DNA of 64,000 nt, taken from NCBI RefSeq assembly GCF_048544455.1, contig NC_133532.1, positions 81,795,156 through 81,859,155 on the forward strand. Direction: 5' to 3'. The DNA is from Silene latifolia (taxonomy: Eukaryota > Streptophyta > Magnoliopsida > Caryophyllales > Caryophyllaceae). Shown here one piece after another: positions 48,167 through 58,592 of the stretch. Every line of letters begins with the position of its first letter. Position 1 is the first letter of the stretch. A model generated the notes under the pieces. The model searched no databases. It saw only the letters and a list, made by a program, of their open reading frames with translations, and was not told the DNA's origin. The position numbers and the translations under genes were made by a program.

Positions 48167-49403
48167 CGCACGGATTCCAGTACAGCGAAATTTCGTCTTC
48201 TCCAAGCTACAAAGAAAGAAGCCCTTCCTTCGAAAAATACCGGCGTCTCCCTGCTCAATCTAAAAAGTGTAATTACTAGTTTAGCCCTTAGTTAACCCTA
48301 ATGCATCCACCTAATTTCCACTTTAAATACCCCATTAGTCTAATTAGAAGAGCATGTTCTTCTTATCAATTCTTAGAGTAGTTAATATCAATCAAATCTC
48401 TCTTTAGTTTTGTAATCAACAATTAATCAAGTTTTAATACAAGTTTTATTTCCTTAATCTCTCTTTTGTTCATCCTTTATTTTGGGTAATTGAAGATTAT
48501 TTGGGTTATTATTGGGAGATTGACAACCTCTCAATCAAGCATCAAGTACTTCTTTTATCTTTGCTTTATTATTGGAATCATTAATAGGTATAATTCTCTT
48601 AATCCCTTTTTAATTGTTGTTAATTACTTTCATTTATTCATCATGTTTCATTTTGTTGGTATGATTGACAACCTGGCTAGCATGATCAACATGATAATGA
48701 GAGAGTAGTCACCTAGCTAGGGTTAATGGGTAATTAGGGGAAACCAACATGGGGAATGATTCATGCTTAAATTAATATGCTTTCATGGTTTATTTGCTTG
48801 CTTGTTTTGATCTCAACTCATGCACATGTTATGTTTGATGAAATGCGAGCCTATGAATCCTTGCATTTTTTACCCATCACCTATCTTTTCAATGAGACTT
48901 GTAAGACATAAACCAAGTCGAGTCTCATTAGACCATGCATGTTGTTGAGTAGGGAAGATTAAGTCGACTTGTAGGTGTTGTACAATCTAATCGATTCGGC
49001 TCCGGGACCCAAACTTTCCTAGGATTGTAAGATATAACCCAACTCAATCCATCACAACAATAATTGCTTGCTTATAATTTGAGAACATGTTTGTATGATC
49101 AATTCCCATGATTCCCCTATGACCCCATGACACCCTAGTGCTTTTTATCAATTGTTTACAACTTTTTTTTTTAATTCATCTTGCTTGTTTATTTCCATTG
49201 CTATTTAGTTTAGTGACCTTCTACATCAACCCAAATTGTGACACCCCTAAGACACCACTAGTTTCAATAGAAATCTCATCTCAATTCCCGTCCCTTGGGA
49301 TCCGACCTTTACTTGCCTCTTTACTAATTGTAGAGTTGTTTGTGAAGTTATAAATTGTGTTTTGATTGGACGTGACCCAACGACATACCATCCCGTCGCA
49401 TCA
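48167..49403 (+). mobile_element. Ath-C 3' LTR, second part
   Basis: Continues 16198-17434. The TATA position reads CTTTAAATA (48321-48329) against CTATAAATA in the 5' LTR. Ends CATCA, then TAGCT (49404-49408). Confidence 0.9.
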
Positions 49404-49408
49404 TAGCT

Positions 49409-50244
49409 ACACATCATTATCGAATCAACAACAATAACATATAGATAATAGGAATTGAACATGATAATAATAAACAAGATGAATTCAAATAAACAATCGC
49501 AGAAATAAGGGAAGAGAAAGAAGTATTAGCAATAAGATGAATTAAGAACAACAATTAAGAATTAAAAGGGAAAAATAGTACCGATTACAAGTTCCGAATT
49601 CGAGCAATAGAAATAGAAAAGAGTAATGGAAATAGAAGCAGTGAGTAAAGATGAAGTGAGGAAGAGTTACGCAGTCTACTCCTTAAAGTAGCACACGAAA
49701 TCTCCCCCTAAACCTAATCTAAAAGCCTAATTACAAAAGCCCATACGAAAATAGGCGGAAAAACACAATTACAGGGTAAAACCACTCGATCGAGTGGAAT
49801 AAAACCGCTCGATCGAGTAACTAAGCAACAAACCCTTCGATCGAGTGGAAATAAACCACTCGATCGAGTAACTCCTTATAATGCCTTCTCGATCGAGTAA
49901 TATTTATGCTCGATCGTGTGATCTTCATGATATAAAGCATTCGATCGACTAGAAAAGTGGTCGATCGAGCTATTTTGGCACGTTAGGCACTATGACACCT
50001 TCCGAAATCAGCTCACGCATCTTCAAAGTGATAGATTCCAAGCTCCGATTCCTTTTTCTCCATAAATGTATGCAAATGGGACGAGTTTGGGCTCGATTTA
50101 TCTTCTTTTCGGTTTGAACCTGCAATTTACACAAGACAAACCAAAGTAAACTATTCGGGGGTATTTGTAGCTAAATGCCACGTAAAATAGTACAGAAATG
50201 CGTGTAAAAATGAGGTAAAAATCTTATATAAAACACACGCATCA
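49409..50244 (-). mobile_element. solo-X LTR, second part
   Basis: Minus-strand start TGATGCGTGTGT at 50244, followed outward by CACAG (50245-50249). Contains the eight-unit array at 49786-49968. No clear TATA box downstream of the array. Confidence 0.85.
49786..49968 (-). repeat. Eight-unit TCGATCGA array in solo-X
   Basis: Eight units, one degenerate (TCGATCGT). Spacings 23, 28, 23, 29, 21, 31, 20. Units 3 and 4 make a perfect 12-bp stem (TCGATCGAGTGG with CCACTCGATCGA). Confidence 0.92.
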
Positions 50245-51828
50245 CACAGTCATAGGAATTTCAAGCCCTTTATTCCTTTCTTCCAATGTCTCAGCGGGTT
50301 CAAACTCGTCCTTGCTCGATCGGGCCTTTTTACCTCTCGATCGAGGCCTTTCAGGAGACTTTTTACTCGATCGAGCATTATCAGCTTCTCGATCGAGTTC
50401 CTCAATATCAACAGTGTTCGATCGAGGCACATTTCCACTCTATCGAACAGTTTCTTCAGATTTTTCACTCGATCGAGTGGTTTCAACCTCTCGATCGATT
50501 CCTTTAATATCCGGTTTGTTCGATCGACCCTCAGAACCATTCGATCGAGTAATATCAGCTGCATTTCTACTCGATCGACCATTAGAAATCAGTCGATCGA
50601 GTATTTTCTTCGTGCTAGGCATATTTTCAGCAATATACGCATGTTCATCATCCGCAACAGCACTTCTTGGGTCTAATACGTCCTCAAAAGTTGATAATTT
50701 TGGTCCTTCATAAGAACGACCACTTCGCAGGTTGAAGTTTATCGTCTCGTGTGGATTCTTCTCGGATTGAGACGGTAAATGACCCGGTTTCCTTGTGGAT
50801 TGGCTCGCGGCCAACTGAGCAACTTGAGTTTCAAGTGACTTAATCGAAGCTTCCTTTTGTTGGTCACTCATTTGCAGCTGCTTAGTCAATGATTGAATCA
50901 TCGACTTCAACTCAGTTAACTCATTTACCCCACTAGAAGATGAAGTTCCTTGATGCGGTGGAGGGAAAGAAGGAGGCTTTTGAAAGCCTTGTTGAGCTTT
51001 GTGAGGAGGGACATAGGGTTGTTGCTGCTGCGGTGGAGGAGTAGGATTGAGAACATTCTGACTGGTCCACCTCAAATTGGGATGGACTGCCCCTTGGTTA
51101 TTGTAATAAGAACCCTCTCCTTGCCTATATTGCTGAAAGGCAAGGACTTGTTCCTTTTCTGTCAGACAGTCAATAGCAGTGTGACCGTCATTGCTCCCAC
51201 ATCTCTCACAAGTGACAGTTTCCTGTCTAGTCAACAGATGAACCGACTGTTGATCACCAGTAGCTTGTAACTCCAATCTATTAAAACGAGCATTCATGGC
51301 TTTCAGTTGAGCCACAACTGCATTGTCGACCGAATGTACTGTCCGAATACCGTCCCTCGGGTTCCCATACTCAGCACAATGGGTCGCCATCTCCTCAATA
51401 ATGCCCCATCCCTTATCATCATCAATATTCTTTTAGAATCTCCCATTAGATGAGGCATCAAGTATAGCACGGTGGTCGTCATACAACCCATTATAGAATT
51501 GGTTGCACAAAAACCACTGATCAAATCCATGGTGAGGAAGAGACCTCACCAACTTCTTGAACCGACACCAAGTCTCATAGAAATTTTCATCAGGTGCTTG
51601 TTTGAAACTCGTAATCTTTTCCCTCAGCTGATTAGTACGTTGTGGAGGAAAGCACCTTTTATAAAAGGCGAGAGCAAGATTTTCTTAGTTGGTAATACCG
51701 GCTGCGGTGCGATCAAGATCAGTGAGCCACTCCCTGGCTCCGTGAGTCAATGAAAAAGGAAACAGGACTTCCTTTATCTTGTCTTGGGTCACTCCCTTAG
51801 TGGCGGGAATGGTGGAGCAATAGTCAGT
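50245..51828 (-). pseudogene. Ath-D gag, middle part with palindrome array in coding frame
   Basis: Minus order from the NA-2 junction: capsid segment (VLFPFSLTHGAREWL, then PHHGFDQWFLCNQFYNGLY), zinc knuckle CERCGSNDGHTAIDC (CX2CX5HX4C, one residue longer than usual), Pro/Gln-rich stretch, LRSGRSYEGPK, and a hinge encoded by a TCGATCGA array (Arg/Ser/Asp-rich). One frame is kept throughout but TAAs at 51685-51687 and 51433-51435 and a TAG at 50440-50442 interrupt it. The last stop lies inside a mutated array unit. The frame leads into solo-X and resumes at 15113 as protease. Confidence 0.82.
50316..50600 (-). repeat. Twelve-unit TCGATCGA array inside Ath-D gag
   Basis: Twelve units (two degenerate) with spacings 21, 30, 22, 29, 21, 30, 22, 29, 21, 30, 22. 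Because TCGATCGA has no stop in any frame, several overlapping ORFs run through it. It lies between zinc knuckle and protease, where Ath-C has a plain Lys/Glu-rich hinge. Confidence 0.92.
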
Positions 51829-51833
51829 AAAGA

Positions 51834-53608
51834 TGATGGGGTGATGTCGTCGGGTCACATCCAATCAAACACATTTATAATACTCAACATACAACTAGTT
51901 AGTGGTAAGTCGAGGTCGATCCATGGGACGGTGGTTACTCAAATTATTCAATCTAATTATGGTTATGCTTGGGGTTGTCACAATTATAATGGGTTGATGA
52001 TTCTAATCTAATAAAGGCAATAAACAAGCAACAAAAGGAAAGATGTAAACAATTGATTAAAAAATGCTAGGATATCAAGGGGTCATAGGGGAATCATGGG
52101 AATTGATCATACAAACATGTTCTCAAATTATAAGCAAGCAATTATTGTTGTGATGGATTGAGTTGGGTTATATCTTACAATCCTAGGAAAGTTTGGGTCC
52201 GGAGCAATCGATTAGATTGTACAACACCTACAAGTCGACTTAATCTTCCCTACTCAACAACATGCATGGTCTAATGAGACTCGAGTTGGTTTATGTCTTA
52301 CAAGTCTCATTGAAAAGATAAGAGATGGTAGTAAATGCAAGGATTCATAGGCTTAGCATTTCATCAAACATAACATGTGCATGAGTTGAGATCAAACAAG
52401 CAAGCAAATAAACCATGAAAGCATATTAATTTAAGCATGAATCATTCCCCATGTTGGTTTCCCCTAATTACCCATTAATCCTAGCTAAGTAACTACTCAC
52501 TCATGATCAAGTTTAACATGTTAATAAGGTTGTCAATCATACTAACAAAGCCAAACATGATGGACAAGTAAGAAAGATTAACAATAATTAAACAAGGATT
52601 AAGAGAATTATACCTATGGAGATTCCAAAATAATAATGCAAAGAATAATAGAAGAACTTGATGATTGATGGAAGGTTGTCAATCTCCCAATAAACCCAAT
52701 AATCTTCTAATTACCCAATAATAAACTTGAATTACTCAATAATAAACTTGAACAATGATTAAAGGAAAGATTAATGTGTAATTTGTGGAAAGATTAAATG
52801 ATAAACTATTCTAATCTACTACTAATCTAATCTAAGGAAGGATTGATTTAACCTAATGAAAACTTGATTCTCATCTAATAAAACTTGATGGTTTGATTAT
52901 TACAAATGTGGTATATATAGTAGAGCATCATTAGGTTAAGCAAGGGTAAAATAGTAATTACACTTTTGAGTTTCAAGCGAGGAGACGCCGGTCTCAAAAG
53001 AAATACGCGCGGATTTATGGTTCACGTAGCAAGGGAAAACTTTCTGTCCAGGAATACGCTCGTCCCGAGCGAAATATGGGCGTTCTGGGCTTCAACCCGA
53101 GCGGGTTGAATTTGACCCGAGCGGGTTGAGTCAGTATCTTGAGCTCGGATTGTAAAACGGACGTTATTTCCTCATCCGGACTCCTATTGGAGTGATTTAA
53201 AAGCCTAGATCACTTGATTTTTCGACGCCGTTTCATCTAGCATACTTTCAGAGACAAAGGAGCAACCCTTGGTTTGGTTTTCGAGCGATTTCTTCATGCA
53301 ATGTCTTCCTTCTCGTCATCCTTGCTTTTAACCCTTTGATCCTTCTATATACACTTTATTCCTACATACTTGGCCATCATTCTTGCCTCCTCTTCATACT
53401 AGTCCATCTAATATCATCAATAAGCTTCCAAATATGCACGAAAGACGGGAATTTCCGCCTTATTATCTCCTTTTCTACAAAACATATGAAATGCGATAGA
53501 AAAGCAAATAGGAAGGTTTTGACGGATAAAATGGCCATAGAATGTTATAAAAGTATGCAAAATAGGTTCAATTAGGGGACTAAATGTGCGCAAATAATGT
53601 TCACATCA
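51834..53608 (-). mobile_element. NA-2 3' LTR
   Basis: Minus TGATGTGAAC to CCCATCA. TATA-type TATATATA at 52911-52920. U3 array at 52980-53160 with AGACGCCGGT, ATACGCGCGG, ATACGCTCGTC, ATATGGGCGT and two ACCCGAGCGGGT units at spacings 20, 51, 20, 21, 20. Flanks of the array match the Ath-C LTR, but the units differ. Confidence 0.9.
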
Positions 53609-55735
53609 AATATCCCCAAACCGAACCTTTACTCGTCCCGAGTAAAGAGGTGACAAAAACTAGACCTTTATTTAAACTATCCTAATAATATAGCCGATAG
53701 GAGACAATTAGCGGGTCTCACTCCGCCCCTTTAACTCACAACAAGACAACCATGAGGTAGGATGCCTTCTTGCAAGGCAAGATGGGTCTTGCCAAAATGG
53801 CGACACATCCAAGCATTAAAGCACAACAAAATCAAGTAATGGATGCATCTACAAAAAGAATAGCCACTTTCCTCATCTAAGTGGCGGAAATTATCTACAA
53901 GGGAAGCAATTCAAGGGTACACACTCCTTCATAGATGCAATTTCTTCAAACTACTAAGCCTATAAGGATACCAATAAATCACCTCCAAGTTGTGTCAAGC
54001 TAGGGTACCTTTGTCCTCAATCGTTAAATGCTTTTGTCAAGAATAGACTCCCTATGGTGTTAGAAACACTGGAGGATCGCGGAATTCCCCCTCTTGCCGA
54101 GACAAGAAGAAGGGTCGTCCCCTCTCTACCATGCACAAAAATGGATACGATGGATAAAGGGATCGATAGAATTTGAGTTTCACTTTTGGGAGTTTGCTTT
54201 TGTTTTTGTTTTCCCCCCAATTTCATGTGGCATATAACACTTGAGAACACTTTCTTTTGCCATTTCTTTTTGATTTTTGGCATTTCAATACTTGACAACT
54301 TTTTGCATTTCTTTTTTGAATATTTTCAAAGTCACCCCAATTAGTAACGAGGGTGCCTTGTATTTGAAGCTTAGGAGTCTATTTTTTTGCTCCTCTTTTC
54401 TTTTGATGCATTTTTGCAAACTTTCTTTCACTTTTCATTTCATTGAACTCAAATTGATTTCTTTTTGTGCCCATTCCCTTTTGTTGACAAAATGTGGTAG
54501 AACATGGATGATGGATGTATGGGTGCATGGTTTCAAGGGTCACCTTGGAATAAACGGTAGCCAAGGAGTTATCACACCACAAGGTACTCTTGACTAGGCC
54601 TTAATCCATGGGTCAAAGGATACTAGCATGACACATCCTAGGGTGTTTTACAAGTATTCTAACAAGCAAAGTCTTAAGAAGAAAAAACATCTACTAGGGC
54701 CTATATACACTTGTCAAGCTTCCCAAGTAGACGGTTTCGCAAAATTTTTCTAACATGCAACTACATGCCATGATGCAACTAACATATAAACATCCTAATG
54801 CATATGATTCTACCAACTAATATGCCAAATAAACTAAATGCAATCCTAAATTCACATTGTTTTTACCGCATCAATCAAAATAAAGCCACATAGTCATTAA
54901 CATAAAGAGGAAAAAGGAGATTGGAAAGATCATACCATGCGGTCTTCAATATCCTCATGTCTCGGATGTGGCGTAGTCAATCAATGTGAACAAGGATGAA
55001 CAAACACAATATATACAATAATATATACAAGACTACACTACAAAGGAAATGAACTTGTTTTTGGTTTTTTAAATTTTTCAAATTTTTATGGGTTTTTGTT
55101 TTTATGAAATTGAAAGACATATTTTTGTGATTTTTCAATTTTTATGCATTTTTGGAATATAAATTCCCATCCCCCACTTTATTTTGGACATTGTCCTCAA
55201 TGTACATGTAGGAGTAGGAATAAAAAAGAAAGTACATGTTTTTTGGATTTTTGGAGTTTTTGAAATAAAGTACAAATGCAATGATATGATATGAATGAAT
55301 GCATGCTCTAACTAAATGCAATTCTATATGACATATATAACAAATGAATGCAATCTAAACTATACTATGTGATGCATGATTTCTTGTAAACTATGGTCAC
55401 CTATGATCAAACCTCCCCAAACCGATTTAAACACTATTTCTAGTGTAGAAATGAATAGGTTTGGCCATTAGTAACTATGCATGAATTCTAATATATATGC
55501 AACTATCTACATGAATCATGTGAGATAAATACAATGCAAACTAATCTAATCATGTGAGATATATCACAATACAAACTATACTAAATGCATATATACAAAT
55601 TAATGGTTATTGAGGAACTCCATTAAACCAAAGATTAAAAATTTCATGGAAAATCATCACTAGCACTCAAAGCACGTAGAAGTCGGTCAAATTCTTGGGA
55701 GTGAGAAATAAATAGGCATGGATAACAACACAAGA
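53609..55735 (-). other. NA-2 3' non-coding region
   Basis: PPT at 53609-53627; inverted homologue of Ath-C 29193-31259. PPT-like tracts at 55411-55423 and 55167-55179 flank the stem-loop at 55186-55205. T-rich blocks at 54160-54480. No credible gene. Confidence 0.72.
55186..55205 (-). promoter_or_regulatory. Conserved stem-loop, NA-2 copy
   Basis: GTACATTG and CAATGTCC (minus strand) pair with one mismatch around AGGA. Confidence 0.8.
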
Positions 55736-56683
55736 TTATGCAATGAAATAATGCCCAAGTAAGAGACCGAACAAGCATATCAAGAGCATCATAACAAAAA
55801 TCATAAGAGAAATGATGGATGGAAGGAACATGAATGGGTAGTTGGTTGGCAATTCTCTCAACTCATCCTCCAAATAGTCAAAATCACCACATTCAATGCA
55901 AGTACTCTCATTATCATCCAAGGTGATTTTAAGGGTGTCTATCTGGGGTTCCCAAATGTCCTCATCATATTCCTCATCCCAACAAGGTCCATTATCAAAG
56001 GGGTTGTTGTAACAAGTCTCACCAAGTTCAACACAATTGTCTCCCTCAAATATGTCATCCTCAAAGGGTGAGTTTTCTCTCAAGCTCTCATCCATATCAT
56101 TCTAACTTTGCCCATTAACATCAAATTCCATGGAGGTTGATTTCATTGAAACACAAGAAGAGTAGGATGACGGCATCCAAGCATTAGTTTGACAATCAAG
56201 AATGTACTCCTCCTCATCATCACTCTCCTCATCTAGCACTCCATCTTCCCAAGGTGGGGTAATTTTGTGGACAAAGTGGGTTGGCTCAAGGTTATAGGAA
56301 GGTTTCTCATCCTCACAAATCTCATTTTCATCATAGTTTTCCTCAATGAATTTTTGAAATGTGGTTTTTATCGCTTCTATACCTTCCTTGGCACTCTCAA
56401 AGATGTCATGTATAGTTTGCTTGAGACAATGAATGGTCATGAACTCAACAAATTCCCAAAATTCCTCACAACTCATCTCACAAATTCTACCACCACTCAA
56501 GTGAAATGCCAAGTTGCGGGTTTCAAGGTTCATGCCATTATAAATAACACAACATGCTTCATAATTTGAAATAGTAAAACCATGATGCCAAGCATGAGTC
56601 ATATAATCTTCAAATCTTGCAACATATTTATCAAATGATTCACTTTCATATTGCCAAAAAGTGAATGTAGACATGTTGAGCAT
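55736..56683 (-). pseudogene. NA-2 capsid-like, acidic, C-terminal membrane protein
   Basis: Start taken at 56683 or 56674 (MSTFTFWQYESESFDKY) by comparison with NA-1; the open frame extends to 56770 with a hydrophobic leader that may be untranslated. Order: gag capsid-like domain (YVARFEDYM, NGMNLETRNLAF, CEEFWEFVEFMTIHCLKQT), Asp/Glu-rich linker, in-frame TAG at 56102-56104, more acidic linker (NPFDNGPCWDEEYDEDIWEP), then a C-terminal hydrophobic span (ISLMIFVMMLLICLFGLLLG) ending five residues before the stop. About 316 residues if the TAG is read through. It aligns with NA-1 along its first 90 residues. Function unknown. Confidence 0.78.
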
Positions 56684-56788
56684 GTGAAAGAGAACAAGTA
56701 CAAGAAATAAATTCCCAAGGAACCAAAATTCCTCAAGAAGAAGCACAACTAAAACTAGACAAAAGAACAATTCAAATAAACAACACCG

Positions 56789-56806
56789 TCCCCGGCAACG
56801 GCGCCA
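56789..56806 (-). other. NA-2 primer binding site
   Basis: Minus strand TGGCGCCGTTGCCGGGGA, the canonical Athila-type site, three bases from the 5' LTR. Confidence 0.9.
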
Positions 56807-56809
56807 TTT

Positions 56810-58587
56810 TGATGGGGTGATGTCGTCGGGTCACATCCAATCAAACACATTTATAATACTCAACATACAACTAGTTAGTGGTAAGTCGAGGTCGATCCAT
56901 GGGACGGTGGTTACTAAAATTATTCAATCTAATTATGGTTATGCTTGGGGTTGTCACAATTATAATGGGTTGATGATTCTAATCTAATAAAGGCAATAAA
57001 CAAGCAACAAAAGGAAAGATGTAAACAATTGATTAAAAAATGCTAGGATATCAAGAGGTCATAGGGGAATCATGGGAATTGATCATACAAACATGTTCTC
57101 AAATTATAAGCAAGCAATTATTGTTGTGATGGATTGAGTTGGGTTATATCTTACAATCCTAGGAAAGTTTGGGTCCCGGAGCCGAATCGATTAGATTGTA
57201 CAACACCTACAAGTCGACTTAATCTTCCCTACTCAACAACATGCATGGTCTAATGAGACTCGAGTTGGTTTATGTCTTACAAGTCTCATTGAAAAGATAA
57301 GAGATGGTAGTAAATGCAAGGATTCATAGGCTTAGCATTTCATCAAACATAACATGTGCATGAGTTGAGATCAAAACAAGCAAGCAAATAAACCATGAAA
57401 GCATATTAATTTAAGCATGAATCATTCCCCATGTTGGTTTCCCCTAATTACCCATTAATCCTAGCTAAGTAATTACTCACTCATGATCAAGTTTAACATG
57501 TTAATAAGGTTGTCAATCATACTAACAAAGCCAAACATGATGGACAAGTAAGAAAGATTAACAATAATTAAACAAGGATTAAGAGAATTATACCTATGGA
57601 GATTCCAAAATAATAATTGAAAGAATAATAGAAGAACTTGATGATTGATGGAAGGTTGTCAATCTCCCAATAAACCCAATAATCTTCTAATTACCCAATA
57701 ATAAACTTGAATTACTCAATAATAAACTTGAACAATGATTAAAGGAAAGATTAATGTGTAATTTGTGGAAAGATTAAATGTTAAACTATTCTAATCTACT
57801 ACTAATCTAATCTAAGGAAGGATTGATTTAACCTAATGAAAACTTGATTCTCATCTAATAAAACTTGATGGTTTGATTATTACAAATGTGGTATATATAG
57901 TAGAGCATCATTAGGTTAAGCAAGGGTAAAATAGTAATTACACTTTTGAGTTTCAAGCAGGGAGACGCCGGTCTCAAAAGAAATACGCGCGGATTTATGG
58001 TTCACGTAGCAAGGGAAAACTTTCTGTCCAGGAATACGCTCGTCCCGAGCGAAATATGGGCGTCCTGGGCTTCAACCCGAGCGGGTTGAATTTGACCCGA
58101 GCGGGTTGAGCTGTATCTTGAGCTCGGATTGTAAAACGGACGTTATTTCCTCATCCGGACTCCTATTGGAGTGATTTAAAAGCCTAGATCACTTGATTTT
58201 TCGACGCCGTTTCATCTAGCATACTTTCAGAGACAAAGGAGCAACCCTTGGTTTGGTTTTCGAGCGATTTCTTCATGCAATGTCTTCCTTCTCGTCATCC
58301 TTGCTTTTAACCCTTTGATCCTTCTATATACACTTTATTCCTACATACTTGGCCATCATTCTTGCCTCCTCTTCATACTAATCCATCTAATATCATCAAT
58401 AAGCTTCCAAATATGCACGAAAGACGTGAATTTCCGCCTTATTATCTCCTTTTCTACAAAACATATGAAATGCGATAGAAAAGCAAATAGGAAGGTTTTG
58501 ACGGATAAAATGGCCATAGAATGTTATAAAAGTATGCAAAATAGGTTCAATTAGGGGACTAAATGTGCGCAAATAATGTTCACATCA
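56810..58587 (-). mobile_element. NA-2 5' LTR
   Basis: Near-identical to 51834-53608. TATA at 57891-57900, array at 57960-58135. Confidence 0.9.
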
Positions 58588-58592
58588 AAAGA

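Larger units (their letters stand above)
15698..49403 (+). mobile_element. Ath-C, Athila element without pol (interrupted twice)
   Basis: Bounded by TAGCT at 15693-15697 and 49404-49408. Order: 5' LTR, tRNA-Asp-type primer site, gag-protease ORF, palindrome array, ATHILA ORF, 3' non-coding region, PPT, 3' LTR. Without NA-1 and TRG its length is about 11.1 kb. No RT, RNase H or integrase sequence is found between protease and the ATHILA ORF. The two LTRs differ at roughly 15-17 positions in 1,737 bp by eye, suggesting a fairly recent insertion. Confidence 0.88.
51834..58587 (-). mobile_element. NA-2, non-autonomous Athila-type element
   Basis: Flanked by AAAGA at 51829-51833 and 58588-58592. 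LTRs 51834-53608 and 56810-58587, about 1.78 kb with roughly a dozen differences by eye. LTR ends and the 3' non-coding region are homologous to Ath-C, so NA-2 belongs to the Ath-C family but has swapped its coding region for a capsid-like membrane protein ORF. Confidence 0.92.

Noticed and set aside
6980..50600. TCGATCGA arrays as CRISPR-like repeats
   Set aside because: Units are 8-12 bp, spacers 12-22 bp and the context is plant retrotransposons with no cas genes.
50250..50713. Several overlapping ORFs on both strands across the gag array
   Set aside because: The palindrome has no stop in any of six frames, so open frames arise automatically. Only the minus frame continuous with gag is real.
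53336..53575. ORF of 79 codons repeated at 58315-58554
   Set aside because: Present in both NA-2 LTRs on the strand opposite to the element; a duplicate of LTR sequence, not a gene.
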